From: Dyella kyungheensis
Lineage (GTDB): Bacteria; Pseudomonadota; Gammaproteobacteria; Xanthomonadales; Rhodanobacteraceae
Assembly: GCF_016905005.1 (NCBI RefSeq)
Contig: NZ_JADIKC010000010.1
Location: 83,354 to 147,353, forward strand
Direction: 5' to 3'
DNA: 64,000 nt
The position numbers were made by a program, and so were the translations under genes. How positions within the stretch are numbered: position 1 is the stretch's first letter; every line of letters starts with the position of its first letter. Positions 47,180 to 56,987 of the stretch are shown here, piece after piece. The notes below the pieces were generated by a model, which saw only the letters and a program-made list of their open reading frames with translations, was not told where the DNA came from and did not search any database.

Positions 47180-49138
47180 GTGCCGACTGCCTACCAACCG
47201 ACTTCACCGCTGCGCCAGCGGTTTCGCCCGCTGTGGTGGCTGGCCATCAGCTATGTGCTGATCGGCGCACTCACCCGCATCGTGCTGCTCTTCATGGCCG
47301 GCGGCGGCGTCCCGCACAATCCGCTGTACTGGGCCTATGCGTTCGGCGTCGGCCTGGCCTACGACCTGATCACCTTCGCCTTCCTCGCCTGGCTCTTGCT
47401 GCTGTATCTGTGGCTCGCGCCGCGGCGGCTGTATGCGTCACGCGCGGGGCAATGGGTGCTCTATATCGCGGGCGCGGCGACGTTGTTCGGGCTGCTGTTC
47501 GTGGCGGCGTCGGAGCTGGTGTTCTGGGGTGAATTCGGCACGCGCTTCAATTTCATCGCGGTGGATTACCTCGTCTACACCACCGAAGTGATCGGCAACA
47601 TCCGCGAGTCGTATCCGCTCGGCACCTGGATCAGCCTGCTCGCCATCGCCACGCTGGTGGTCGTCTGGCTGAGCCGCGGCGGCCTGCAGGCACGCGACGG
47701 CGGCAGCACCTTTCTCCAGCGCGGCAAGGTCGTGCTGGTGTGGCTGCTGATCACGGTGGTAGCGGCCGTAGGCGTCAAGGGCACCTACAAGGACCGCACC
47801 GACAATGCCTATGTGAACGAGCTCTCCGGCAACGGCGTGTTCGAATTCTTCGCCGCCTTCCGCAGCAGCCATCTGGACTACTCGCGCTTCTACCGCACCT
47901 TGCCCGATGACGTGGCGTTCAAGCGCGCGCGCGAGCTGGTGAAGACGCCCGAGGCTACCTACCTCAGCGACGACCCGCACGATCTGACGCGCGAGATCCG
48001 CCACGCCGGCCCCGAAAAGCACCTCAACGTGGTGCTGATCAGCGTGGAGAGCCTCTCAGCCGACTTCCTCTCGGAGTTCAGCAGCAAGCGCGGCAACATC
48101 ACGCCCAACCTCGATGCGCTGATCGACCAGAGCATGTTCTTCGACAATCTCTACGCCAACGGCACGCGCACGGTGCGTGGCCTGGAAGCGTTGTCGCTGT
48201 CGGTGCCGCCCACGCCGGGCGACTCCATCGTGAAGGCGCACAACAACGAGAACCTGTTCTCCGCCGCCAACGTATTCAATGCGCGCGGCTACCAGTCCGA
48301 CTTCGTCTACGGTGGCTACGGCTACTTCGACAACATGAACTACTTCTTCGCGCACAACGGCTATCGCGCGGTGGACCGCAACGATATCGGCAAGGGCGAA
48401 ACCATCCACCACGAAAACGTGTGGGGCGTGGCGGACGAAGATCTCTACACGCTGGCGCTCAAGCAGATGGACGAGGCGCAGGCGCAGGGCAAACCGTTCT
48501 TCCTGCACATCATGACCACCTCCAACCATCGCCCGTTCACCGTGCCGGCCAATCGCGTGCCGCAGAAGAACGGTACGCGCGAGGCGGCGGTGGCCTATAC
48601 CGACTGGTCCATCGCCGACTTCATCAAGCGCGCCAGAGCCAAGCCCTACTTCGACGACACGGTGTTCGTGATCACCGCGGACCACTGCGCCTCCAGCGCG
48701 GGCCGAAGCAGCGTGCCGATCAACCGCTATCACATCCCGCTGTGGATCTACTCGCCCAAGCACATCCCGCCGCAGCGCGTGTCGCGGCAGATGGCGCAGA
48801 TCGACATCATCCCCACCGTGATGGGCCTGCTGAATTTCAGCTACCGCAGCCGCTTCTTCGGTGCCGATATCTTCCAGCTCGAACCGGGCCGCGAACGCGC
48901 CTTCCCGGCAACCTACGAGAAACTCGGCTACCTGCACGGCGACGTGATCACCGTGCTCGAACCGCAGCGCAAGCTCGAACAGCTCAAGCCCAACTTCGCC
49001 AACGGCGACGCCGTACCCAACACGCCAGTCGACCAGGGCCAGGTCGACGACGCCACCGCCTACTACCAGGCAGCCGCCAACCTGTTCAAGCACGGACAGA
49101 TGGTGAAGCGGCCGGATGACGACAAGCCGGTGAACTGA
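47180..49138 (+). CDS. LTA-synthase-like sulfatase-fold membrane transferase
   Basis: This is a 652-residue alkaline-phosphatase-superfamily enzyme. Five membrane segments lie in the first 215 residues, followed by a periplasmic catalytic domain. Metal site signatures are LISVESLSADFL, the presumed nucleophile Thr in ANGTRTVRGLEAL, HIMTTSNHRPF and ITADHCASSAG. The relatives are LtaS in Gram-positives, and in Gram-negatives OpgB-like phosphoglycerol and phosphoethanolamine transferases that decorate periplasmic glucans. The last role fits best here. The GTG start at 47180 has GGAG 6 bases upstream. Confidence 0.9.
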   Translation: MPTAYQPTSPLRQRFRPLWWLAISYVLIGALTRIVLLFMAGGGVPHNPLYWAYAFGVGLAYDLITFAFLAWLLLLYLWLAPRRLYASRAGQWVLYIAGAATLFGLLFVAASELVFWGEFGTRFNFIAVDYLVYTTEVIGNIRESYPLGTWISLLAIATLVVVWLSRGGLQARDGGSTFLQRGKVVLVWLLITVVAAVGVKGTYKDRTDNAYVNELSGNGVFEFFAAFRSSHLDYSRFYRTLPDDVAFKRARELVKTPEATYLSDDPHDLTREIRHAGPEKHLNVVLISVESLSADFLSEFSSKRGNITPNLDALIDQSMFFDNLYANGTRTVRGLEALSLSVPPTPGDSIVKAHNNENLFSAANVFNARGYQSDFVYGGYGYFDNMNYFFAHNGYRAVDRNDIGKGETIHHENVWGVADEDLYTLALKQMDEAQAQGKPFFLHIMTTSNHRPFTVPANRVPQKNGTREAAVAYTDWSIADFIKRARAKPYFDDTVFVITADHCASSAGRSSVPINRYHIPLWIYSPKHIPPQRVSRQMAQIDIIPTVMGLLNFSYRSRFFGADIFQLEPGRERAFPATYEKLGYLHGDVITVLEPQRKLEQLKPNFANGDAVPNTPVDQGQVDDATAYYQAAANLFKHGQMVKRPDDDKPVN

Positions 49139-49226
49139 CACCGGCACGCGGGAAGCAAAGGGCGGCCTTTTCTGAGAAACTGCCGCCTTTGGGCATGCCT
49201 GCCCGGGCATGTACGGAGCTACACGG

Positions 49227-50162
49227 ATGTCTCGCGTCGCAGTACTGATTCCTTGCTACAACGAAGCCATCGCCATTCCCGTGGTGGTGCGCGACTTTGC
49301 AGCCGCGCTGCCTGGCGCCCGCATCTACGTCTACGACAACAACTCGAGCGACGGCACCATCCAGGCTGCCGCGGCCGCCGGAGCCACGGTGCGCCGGCAG
49401 GATCTGCAGGGCAAGGGTCATGTGGTACGGCGCATGTTTGCCGACGTCGACGCCGACATCTATGTACTGGTGGACGGCGATGCCACATATAACGCTGCCG
49501 ACGCTCCCGCCATGGTCGATCGGCTCCTGAAAGAGCAGCTCGACATGGTGGTGGGCTCGCGCGTCAGCGACGAAATGGAGGCTTATCGGCGCGGACATCG
49601 ATTCGGCAACTGGCTGCTCACCGAGCTGACTGGCCGCATCTTCGGCCGCACGTTCTCCGACATGCTTTCCGGCTACCGGGTCTTTTCGCGGCGCTTCGTG
49701 AAGTCTTACCCCGCCCACGCAGCGGGTTTCGAGGTGGAAACCGAGCTCACTGTGCACGCGCTTGAGCAGCATATGCCCGTCGCCGAACACCCCACACATT
49801 ACGTCGCACGCATGGACGGCTCGGTAAGCAAGCTGAGCACGTGGACCGATGGCTGGCGCATCCTGCTGACCATCCTCAAACTGACCAAGAACGGTCGGCC
49901 ACTGGCTTTCTTCTCCATCGGCGCCATCGTCAGCTCGATTCTCTCGCTGATGCTGGCGATACCGCTGATATCGACCTATGCTGAAACCGGACTGGTGCCC
50001 CGCTTCCCCACGGCCATTCTCTGCGCGGCGCTGATGTTGCTTGCCGCCATTTTCCTGGTGTGCGGATTGATCCTGGACACCGTGACGCTGGGGCGCCGTG
50101 AAGCCAAGCGCCTGGCTTACCTGGCCTGCCCGCTGCATCAACTCAAGGATGCGGACGAGTGA
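49227..50162 (+). CDS. GT2 family membrane glycosyltransferase (DPM1/GtrB-like)
   Basis: This is a 311-residue inner-membrane GT2 enzyme. The GT-A core has VLIPCYNEAIAIP at the start, YDNNSSDGT, VDGDATYNAADAP (the metal-binding D-x-D region) and GYRVFSRRF. Two C-terminal membrane segments lie at about 228-250 and 268-290. Such proteins transfer a sugar to a lipid carrier such as undecaprenyl phosphate. The next gene overlaps its stop and looks like a GT-C enzyme that could use the lipid-linked sugar. The start at 49227 is preceded by CGGAG. Confidence 0.9.
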   Translation: MSRVAVLIPCYNEAIAIPVVVRDFAAALPGARIYVYDNNSSDGTIQAAAAAGATVRRQDLQGKGHVVRRMFADVDADIYVLVDGDATYNAADAPAMVDRLLKEQLDMVVGSRVSDEMEAYRRGHRFGNWLLTELTGRIFGRTFSDMLSGYRVFSRRFVKSYPAHAAGFEVETELTVHALEQHMPVAEHPTHYVARMDGSVSKLSTWTDGWRILLTILKLTKNGRPLAFFSIGAIVSSILSLMLAIPLISTYAETGLVPRFPTAILCAALMLLAAIFLVCGLILDTVTLGRREAKRLAYLACPLHQLKDADE

Positions 50163-51781
50163 TGCAGCGAGACGCGCAACACAACCGCTACGGCTTTGCG
50201 ATTCTCGGTATCTGCCTCGTTTTTGGCGCCACTCTGTCGGTCCTGCTCGGACAGGATATTTCCTGGGACAAGCAGAACTACCACATCTACAACGCTTGGG
50301 CGTTTCTGCACGACCGCCATGACAGGGACATCATCCCTGCCAGCATGCAGACGTATTTCAACCCGCTGCCCGACCTTCCGTATTTCCTGCTGGCATCCGG
50401 CCCTTTGAACGCATGGCCGCGGGTGCTGGCTGCCGTGCAAGGGTTGTGGTTCGGTGCGCTGGTCTATCTGGTCATCTGCATCGGGAAACGGCTCGCATGG
50501 TTGCAGCACCGCCGCTTCGGCGTCGCCGACATCATTGCCGCGCTCATCGGTGCGTCGGGCACGATGGCAGTATCCCAGGCCGGCAGTACCAGCAACGAAG
50601 TCCAGCTGGCCGTGTTCGTATTGCTCGGCCTGTATGTATTGATGCCTCTCCTGGCGGACGACACGCCGCCACGCCCGTTGTCCCGCGCGTTGATGGCGGG
50701 ACTGTGCTGCGGTCTTGCGGTTGGCTTCAAGCCTACGGCCATGGTCTATGTACCCGCCATGGGCCTGGCCCTGTTGGTCGCCATGGGCATGACACGCAAA
50801 TTGGCGTGGCAGGCGACAACGCTGTACGCCATCGGCAGCGGCATCGCATTTCTGGTCGCCTACGGCGCCTGGGGATGGCATCTCTATCGAACGACGGGCA
50901 ATCCGGTCTTCCCGCTGTTCAACCAGGTCTTTCATTCGCCACTGACCATGGCGATGGACGGCACGGACCCGAGGTTCCGCCCACGCAACCTTGAGCAGTG
51001 GCTGTTCTATCCGTTCTTCTGGATAAAGAAGCAGGAAGGGCTGGTCACCGAAGTGATCTTCGCGGATCGGCGCTACGCGCTGGCCATGCTTGCCGCAGGC
51101 GCCTTGCTGGCGGCACGCGTGTTGCGCAAAACGTCTGCGCTCACGCGTGATCGGGGAACGACCATGCTGCTGACCTTCACCGGCATGGGGTACGTGCTTT
51201 GGTTGGGGCTGTTCTCCATTCTCCGCTATGCCATATCCATCGAGGCGCTCACCGGCCTTTTGATGTTGTGCGCCATCCGCGCATGGTGGCCCAGGCCCTG
51301 GGCGGATATGCCTCGCTTGGCCCAGCTCGGCATGCTGCTGTTGCTAGTGTTGTTCCTGCGAACGACGACCTACCCGGACTGGTGGCGCGGCGCATACACC
51401 AGCCATGTGCTGGAAACCGATCTCCCCCGGCTTGAACCCGACAGCCTCGTCATTCTGGCGGGTGCACCAAACGGATTCCTCGCGCCTCAGTTCCCTGACG
51501 CCGAACAACTGCAATTCGTCGGCATTACCTGGCTGACCCAGAGATCCAAGGGATATCGGCTGTGGGAGCTGACCCAGCAGCGCCTGCAGCAGCATCAGGG
51601 CCCGACGTATCTCGTTCGCCGCAACGATGCCGATGCGAAGGATGCGCTGAACACCGTGCGGGAGATCCTTCCCGCCAGCCGCATCACGGATTGCAAACCG
51701 ATACAGACGAACATGGCCATGATGCGCACGCAGGAAGACGTCGCAATGGGGCTCAGCCTTTGTCGCCTGGAGAGGGGCTGA
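50162..51781 (+). CDS. Polytopic GT-C-like membrane protein
   Basis: This is a 539-residue protein with about ten membrane segments in residues 10-410 and a C-terminal soluble domain (about 410-539). The first loop (QDISWDKQNYHIYNAWAFL) carries two aspartates in the place typical of GT-C/PMT-type glycosyltransferases (ArnT-, GT87-like). I cannot assign a named family. It is coupled to the GT2 gene (TGATG). Together they suggest a two-step pathway in which the GT2 charges a lipid carrier and this protein moves the sugar to a periplasmic acceptor. Confidence 0.75.
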   Translation: MQRDAQHNRYGFAILGICLVFGATLSVLLGQDISWDKQNYHIYNAWAFLHDRHDRDIIPASMQTYFNPLPDLPYFLLASGPLNAWPRVLAAVQGLWFGALVYLVICIGKRLAWLQHRRFGVADIIAALIGASGTMAVSQAGSTSNEVQLAVFVLLGLYVLMPLLADDTPPRPLSRALMAGLCCGLAVGFKPTAMVYVPAMGLALLVAMGMTRKLAWQATTLYAIGSGIAFLVAYGAWGWHLYRTTGNPVFPLFNQVFHSPLTMAMDGTDPRFRPRNLEQWLFYPFFWIKKQEGLVTEVIFADRRYALAMLAAGALLAARVLRKTSALTRDRGTTMLLTFTGMGYVLWLGLFSILRYAISIEALTGLLMLCAIRAWWPRPWADMPRLAQLGMLLLLVLFLRTTTYPDWWRGAYTSHVLETDLPRLEPDSLVILAGAPNGFLAPQFPDAEQLQFVGITWLTQRSKGYRLWELTQQRLQQHQGPTYLVRRNDADAKDALNTVREILPASRITDCKPIQTNMAMMRTQEDVAMGLSLCRLERG

Positions 51782-51803
51782 TCGGCCTCAGAGCTGATCG
51801 GCC

Positions 51804-52997
51804 TCAGAGCCGATCGCCCTGATCCGCCTCCAGCACATCCGCAGGCAATGGCAGCACCTCCATGCCACGCGCGAACAGCATGACCTGGAAGCGCTCGCCC
51901 ATCTGCTCCGGCAGCGTCAGCTTCTTCACTTGCTGGGCGAGGTTGTAGCGCGTGGTTTCGTCCGCGGCGGCTTCGTAGGACGCACCGAAAATGTCCTGCA
52001 GCCCGCTGCCGATGAGGAATTGAGCCTGCGGCATGTAGCCGGCCACGCCGAAACCCGCGCTGTTGCCGGCTTCGGCCAGCGCGGTGAAATCGACTGATGC
52101 AGTCAGGTCGTTGAGGCCGGGAAAATACAGCGGATCGTTGTGCGAGCGATGGCGGTAATAGGCGCGCAGCGTGCCATCGTTGCGTTCGGGCAGGTAATAC
52201 TCGCGGCGCACATGGCCGTAGTCGATGAACAGCATGACGCCGGCGGTCAGCGAGCCGGCGATGGCCTGGATCCAGTACGGCAGCTGCGGAAGGATCTCCG
52301 AGCGATAGCCATCGGGAAATTCCGCTTCGAGATCGCGCTCGACATGACGCACGGCGCCCGACACCAGCGCATCGGCGGGACGATCCACGCGCATCAGGCG
52401 CCCTTCGCCATCGAGCGCCACGTATTCTTCGTAGATCTCGCCCTCGCGCATGACGAAGCGCGTGGTCGGCAACGCATCGATCACTTCGTTGGCGAACAGC
52501 ACGCCTTGCCAGTCCTGTTCGGGCGGGCGGTCCAGCCACAGCACGTGGGCGAACAGCTCCGGCGGTAGCGCCGCCGCGAGACGGTCGCGCTGGCGTTCAC
52601 GCAGGTCGGCACTGGGTTCGAGGATGTAATAGCGACGCGGAATGCTGCCGTTCGCGGCGAACGCCTTGAGCGCGGCCTCGGCAAAGGAACCACTGCCACC
52701 GCCAAGCTCCAGGAAGTCGGCCGATTCGCCGAGCATCTCGATCACGGGATAGGCGGCATTCACCACGCAACGCGCGAACAGGTCGCCCAGTTCCGGCGCG
52801 GTGATGAAGTCGCCCGCTTCGCCGAACTTGGTCTTGCCGGCGCTGTAGTAGCCGAGGCCCGGCGCATACAGACAGCGTTCCATGTACTGCGAAAACGGCA
52901 TGGGGCCGTGCGCGGCGATTTCCTCGCGCAGGCGCGTCAGCAGTCGGTCGGAGTGGGCGCGCTCGTCGGCGCCGGGATCGGGAAATCGGGAAGACAT
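51804..52997 (-). CDS. MidA/NDUFAF7-like SAM-dependent methyltransferase
   Basis: This is a 397-residue class I methyltransferase of the NDUFAF7 (MidA) family, whose mitochondrial member methylates an arginine of complex I. The N-terminus has PMPFSQYMERCLYAPGLGYYS, the family hallmark. The SAM-binding loop is FLELGGGSGSFAEA (about residue 90). ...VLFANEVIDALP and MLFIDYGHVRREYY follow. The ATG at 52997 is preferred over an upstream TTG. The 22-bp gap to the GT-C gene is convergent. Confidence 0.9.
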   Translation of the reverse strand: MSSRFPDPGADERAHSDRLLTRLREEIAAHGPMPFSQYMERCLYAPGLGYYSAGKTKFGEAGDFITAPELGDLFARCVVNAAYPVIEMLGESADFLELGGGSGSFAEAALKAFAANGSIPRRYYILEPSADLRERQRDRLAAALPPELFAHVLWLDRPPEQDWQGVLFANEVIDALPTTRFVMREGEIYEEYVALDGEGRLMRVDRPADALVSGAVRHVERDLEAEFPDGYRSEILPQLPYWIQAIAGSLTAGVMLFIDYGHVRREYYLPERNDGTLRAYYRHRSHNDPLYFPGLNDLTASVDFTALAEAGNSAGFGVAGYMPQAQFLIGSGLQDIFGASYEAAADETTRYNLAQQVKKLTLPEQMGERFQVMLFARGMEVLPLPADVLEADQGDRL

Positions 52998-53096
52998 GCG
53001 CGTTGCCTGCGGGGAAACGCGCAAAGTTTAACCCATGCCCCGCCATAGCCTCGTGAGGGGGAGACTGGCTATGACGGGGACATCGGCCCAGCTGAC

Positions 53097-55298
53097 TTAG
53101 AAACTGAAGTCCTTCTGCAGACTCAGGTACACGCCACGACGCGGGCCGAACTGCGGAGCGCCCACGCCGACGCCGGTACCGTCGCGCAGCTCGTAGGTGC
53201 GATCGAGCGCATTGATCAACGCCAGCTGTGTCTTCACCAGGCCAAGGCTGCCGAGGGTGAAGTCGTGGCCCACGTTGAGGTTGAGCTGGAAGTAGTACGG
53301 CAGCGATTCGCCGTTCGGCACCAGGCCGTCCTTGCGCAGGCCGCTGCCGAAGAGGTAGTCGGCGCCGATGCGCGTGGTCTTGGAGAACGAATAGGTGATG
53401 CCGCCCGACGAGGTCAGCTTCTGGTCGTGATCCAGATGGATGTAGTTGTCGTAGATGTAGGCCAGGTCGTCCGGACTGAAGTTGTACTGGCCGGTGATCA
53501 CGCGCTTGCCCATCGCACGGTTGTACGACGCGTTGAAGTACGCGGTGATCGGGCCGTTGTCGTAGTTGGCGGTGAGTTCCAGACCGCGAATGCGACCGAA
53601 GTCGTAATTGAAGTTGGAGTAGATCAGCGCCGCACCGAACTGGCCCTCGTCCTGCAGGCGGCTCACCTGGCGGTAATACGCATCGAGGCCCACGGTGAAA
53701 GTGGAGCCGAACTGCTGCTGGATGCCCAGGTCGTAGTAATTGGAGCGCTCCGCCAACGGCAGGTTGTTGCCGCCGCTGGGCAGCTGGTTGGTGGTGCCGT
53801 TGAAGCGGGCGATGTTGCTGTCGTCGATCACTTCCGTCGCCGGCGGGGTGAAGTAACGCGAATAGCCGGCATGGATCGTCGTGCTGTCGGTGGCCTGGTA
53901 GACCACGCCAAAACGCGGGCTCAGCTGGCTTTCCGTGCGGAACAGCTCATAGCGGTCGCCGCGCACGCCGTAGTTCACCGTCCACTTGTCGCCGATGCTC
54001 CACTCGTCCTGCAGATAGGCCGACCAGGTGCGCGCCAGCAGATTGGTCGCGTCATAGATCGCGATCGGCGTGGTGCTGGCCTGCGAACCGTCCGGATTGG
54101 CGGGGAAGGTCAGCGAGTTGTTGGTGGTGTTGCCACGCTCGAACTCGCCGTAGATGCCGTAACGCAGCGTGTGGCTTTCGCCCAGCGGCGTGGCGAAATC
54201 CGCCTGCAGCGTATCGGCGCGGTTGGTGCGATTGATGGTGGATGCCACACCGTTGAACATCAGGTCGCCGATCTCATCGGGATCGAAGCCCACATGGGTG
54301 TAGCGCTGGCCCAGCGACACCTGGTAATCGGTCTTGCCCCACTTGCCCTGCAACGACAGCACGCCGAAACGCGTCTGTTCCTGCTGCCGCTCGTTGAGGT
54401 CGGCGGAGTTGAAATCCACCGTGTCCAGATAACCGAATTGCGGCGTCTGGCTCGGGTTGTTGGGGATCTCGAAGCGATTGTTGGTCGCGCCGAACATGAA
54501 GCTGAGTCGCGTGTTGTCGTCGATCAGATAGGAGATGTCGCCAAAACCCTTCACCTGGTTGGTGTGGTCGTGGATCGGCGTGCGGCTGGCGGTCGGGTTT
54601 TCGATGCCGACATCGTTCTCCAGGTAGTTGGCGGTGAGGAACCAACTCCAGCGATCATTGCTGCCCCACAGCGAGGCATTTGGGTTCAAGGTGCCGAACG
54701 AGCCGCCGGTGATGCCGACGCTGCCGCCGTTGCCGAGGTCATGGCCACTCTTGGTGTCGATGTCCACCACCGCCGCCGTGCGCAGGCCGTACTGCGCGGG
54801 GAGCGCGCCGTCGAGCAGCTTCACGCTCTGGATGGTGCGCGCGTCCAGCGTCTGGCCGAAACCGGAGATCGACTCGGGGATGATCACGCCGTTGATGCGG
54901 TACTGCAGGTTCGCGTGGTCGCCGCGCACGTGCACGCCGCCGTAAGAGTCCTGCACCACGCCCGGCGCCTGCAGGATCACCTGGTTGAGCGGGGTCGAGT
55001 CGCCCAGCGGAAGCTGCTGGATCGCTTTCTGGTCGATCACGTACTGGCTGCTGCCGGTGTCCGGCGACAGCGAATTGCGCGCCTGGTCGAGCGCCGCGGT
55101 CACGTCGACGGCACCCAGCTGCTTCACCTTTCCAGCAGGCTGGTTGCGGGTGGCGCTGGTGGTGCCGGCATCGTTGCCGTCGGTGGCGCCGGAGGGCGCG
55201 ACATTGCTGGTATCCGGGGTCGGACTGGTCTGGGCGAAGGCGGCGGGAACGGCGCCAAAGGCAACGGCAAGACTCAAGGCGAGCAAGGTACGTTTCAT
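53097..55298 (-). CDS. TonB-dependent outer-membrane receptor
   Basis: This is a 733-residue receptor for energised uptake across the outer membrane. The signal peptide is about 1-22 (AAFAQ). A long Thr/Ser/Asn-rich N-terminal segment precedes the plug domain (about 75-190), with LPLGDSTPLNQVILQAPGVV, then YGGVHVRGDHANLQYRINGV. The beta-barrel follows, with a terminal aromatic KDFSF. The substrate is unknown. There is no adjacent TonB/ExbB, regulator or periplasmic binding protein. The start at 55298 has GGAAA 6 bases upstream. Confidence 0.93.
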   Translation of the reverse strand: MKRTLLALSLAVAFGAVPAAFAQTSPTPDTSNVAPSGATDGNDAGTTSATRNQPAGKVKQLGAVDVTAALDQARNSLSPDTGSSQYVIDQKAIQQLPLGDSTPLNQVILQAPGVVQDSYGGVHVRGDHANLQYRINGVIIPESISGFGQTLDARTIQSVKLLDGALPAQYGLRTAAVVDIDTKSGHDLGNGGSVGITGGSFGTLNPNASLWGSNDRWSWFLTANYLENDVGIENPTASRTPIHDHTNQVKGFGDISYLIDDNTRLSFMFGATNNRFEIPNNPSQTPQFGYLDTVDFNSADLNERQQEQTRFGVLSLQGKWGKTDYQVSLGQRYTHVGFDPDEIGDLMFNGVASTINRTNRADTLQADFATPLGESHTLRYGIYGEFERGNTTNNSLTFPANPDGSQASTTPIAIYDATNLLARTWSAYLQDEWSIGDKWTVNYGVRGDRYELFRTESQLSPRFGVVYQATDSTTIHAGYSRYFTPPATEVIDDSNIARFNGTTNQLPSGGNNLPLAERSNYYDLGIQQQFGSTFTVGLDAYYRQVSRLQDEGQFGAALIYSNFNYDFGRIRGLELTANYDNGPITAYFNASYNRAMGKRVITGQYNFSPDDLAYIYDNYIHLDHDQKLTSSGGITYSFSKTTRIGADYLFGSGLRKDGLVPNGESLPYYFQLNLNVGHDFTLGSLGLVKTQLALINALDRTYELRDGTGVGVGAPQFGPRRGVYLSLQKDFSF

Positions 55299-55321
55299 CG
55301 GGTTTCCGGGAGGGGGCAGTG

Positions 55322-55350
55322 ATGTTGTTATTTTCGATACGTTATAACAT
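55322..55350. promoter_or_regulatory. Palindromic operator-like site upstream of the TonB receptor gene
   Basis: A perfect 8-base palindrome GTTATAAC (55341-55348) lies within the looser inverted repeat ATGTTGTTAT ... ATAACAT, 24-52 bp upstream of the receptor start. It resembles half of metal-uptake regulator (Zur/Fur-type) boxes but does not match either consensus well. Confidence 0.4.
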
Positions 55351-55509
55351 TGCCATTCTAGCCTACCCGGCGCCTGCCCCAAAAGTCATGCCTGCCCCCA
55401 CAAGTTCATGCGTTCAGGCGCGACCGGGGCTGCAGGCTCAGCGGGATTTCACCCAGGCGGCCTAGACTGAGCTGGCGCGCGGCACCCGCCGCTCCAGCGA
55501 GCACGGCCC

Positions 55510-56151
55510 ATGTCACCCTCTTCCGATCAGCTTCCGGCCGTCATCGCCGACCACGGCCGCGTGACCCAGGCCATCCTGGATTTCGTGAGCCAGATTCCGG
55601 ACAGCCAGGTGCCCGGCGCCCGCGAACCCGAAAAGGAGGCCCGCCGCCTCGCCACCCGGGCACAGCAGCGCGCCGCCCTCACCGCGGGCTCGCTGGCGCT
55701 CCCGCCGGGGCCGTTGGGCTGGCTCACCGTGCTGCCGGAGGTCATCGCGATCTGGAAGATCCAGGCGCAGATGGTCAGCGACATTGCCGCCGCCTACGGC
55801 CAGCATTCGGAACTGGGCCGCGAGCAGATGCTGTGGTGCCTGTTCCGCCACACCGCCGCGCAAGCCTTCCGCGATCTGGTGGTGCGCGTGGGCGATCGCC
55901 TGCTGTTTCGCCGCGTCACCTTTGCCGTGGTCGAACGCGTGACCAAGACGATCGGCATCAAGGTGACCCAGCGTGCCGTCAGCAGCAGCCTCTCGCGCTG
56001 GATTCCGGTGGTGGGCGCGGTCGGCGTGGGCAGCTACGCCTACTACGACACCGGACAAGTGGCGCGTACCGCCATCGCCATGTTCAGCACGCCGTTCGCG
56101 ACCGAGAGCGTCGACGAAGCGCCCGTCGAAACCACGGCCTCCCCGACGTGA
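55510..56151 (+). CDS. EcsC-family-like protein
   Basis: This is a 213-residue protein resembling the EcsC family. GSLALPPGPLGWLTVLPEVIAIW is followed by IQAQMVSDIAAAYG, and a later helix WIPVVGAVGVGSYAYYDT looks membrane-associated. Function is unknown for the family outside the Bacillus Ecs transporter. It begins 211 bp from the TonB receptor gene (divergent) and is followed 58 bp later by the SDR gene on the same strand. Confidence 0.7.
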   Translation: MSPSSDQLPAVIADHGRVTQAILDFVSQIPDSQVPGAREPEKEARRLATRAQQRAALTAGSLALPPGPLGWLTVLPEVIAIWKIQAQMVSDIAAAYGQHSELGREQMLWCLFRHTAAQAFRDLVVRVGDRLLFRRVTFAVVERVTKTIGIKVTQRAVSSSLSRWIPVVGAVGVGSYAYYDTGQVARTAIAMFSTPFATESVDEAPVETTASPT

Positions 56152-56209
56152 CGCCACGCGTGCTTTACGGCAAGCTCCCCGCTCGGCCGCGTCACGCAGG
56201 AGCCCACGC

Positions 56210-56956
56210 ATGAATGCACGTCACGAGCGCCCCGTCGCGCTGATCACCGGCGCCGGAAAACGCGTGGGCGCGGTGATCGCCCGCTCCCTGCATGCGGCCG
56301 GCTATGACCTGGCCCTGCACCATCGTCACTCCGCCGCCGACGCGGAATTGCTGGCCGCCTCGCTGGAACGCCAGCGCAGCGACAGCACGTTCGTGTTGCA
56401 AGCCGAACTGGCCGAGCTGGAAGCGCTGCCGGGCATGGTGCAGCGTGTGCTCGCCCGTTTCGGCCGTCTCGATGCCCTGGTCAACAATGCTTCGGCGTTC
56501 TATCCCACACCGGTGGGCAGCGCGACCCTGGCACAGTGGAACGAACTCTTCGCCTCCAACGCGCAAGCACCGTTCTTTCTGGCGCAGGCGGCGACGCCCG
56601 CGTTACGCGAAGCACGTGGCGCCATCGTCAACCTGGTGGATATCTACGCGGAACGTCCGCTCGCCGATCATCCGATCTACTGCATGGCCAAAGCCGCGCT
56701 GGAAGCGATGACGCGCTCACTCGCACTGGATCTCGGCCCCGACGTACGCGTCAACGGCGTCGCCCCCGGCGCCGTGATGTGGCCGAGCGACGGCAAGCCG
56801 TACGACGACCAGCAGGCCATGCTCGCCCGCACCCCGCTGCAACGCGCGGGCTCACCGGAGGATGTCGCCGGCGCGGTGCTGTGGTTGCTGCGCGATGCCC
56901 CGTTCGTGACGGGGCAGATCATCCGCGTGGATGGCGGACGTACGCTTTCCGTGTGA
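56210..56956 (+). CDS. Pteridine-reductase-like SDR (FolM/PTR1 type)
   Basis: This is a 248-residue classical SDR. The cofactor motif TGAGKRVGAVIA, with Arg after the glycines, indicates NADPH preference as in pteridine reductases. NNASAFYPTP, the catalytic Tyr-xxx-Lys in YCMAKAALEAM, and PGAVMWP after the Lys strand are typical of the FolM/PTR1 group, which reduces pterins and dihydrofolate. AGGAG is about 7 bases before the ATG at 56210. It is convergent with the T6SS block. Confidence 0.88.
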   Translation: MNARHERPVALITGAGKRVGAVIARSLHAAGYDLALHHRHSAADAELLAASLERQRSDSTFVLQAELAELEALPGMVQRVLARFGRLDALVNNASAFYPTPVGSATLAQWNELFASNAQAPFFLAQAATPALREARGAIVNLVDIYAERPLADHPIYCMAKAALEAMTRSLALDLGPDVRVNGVAPGAVMWPSDGKPYDDQQAMLARTPLQRAGSPEDVAGAVLWLLRDAPFVTGQIIRVDGGRTLSV

Positions 56957-56987
56957 AAAGCCACCGGAAGCGCCGTCTACAGCCGCG

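Noticed and set aside
53265-55322. A frame of about 685 codons opposite the TonB receptor gene
   Set aside because: Val/Ala/Arg-rich antisense shadow with no ribosome site; the receptor frame has signal peptide, plug and barrel features.
55336-55350. A bona fide Zur box upstream of the TonB receptor gene
   Set aside because: The core lacks the central spacing of known Zur boxes and only half matches, so it is reported only as a generic palindrome.
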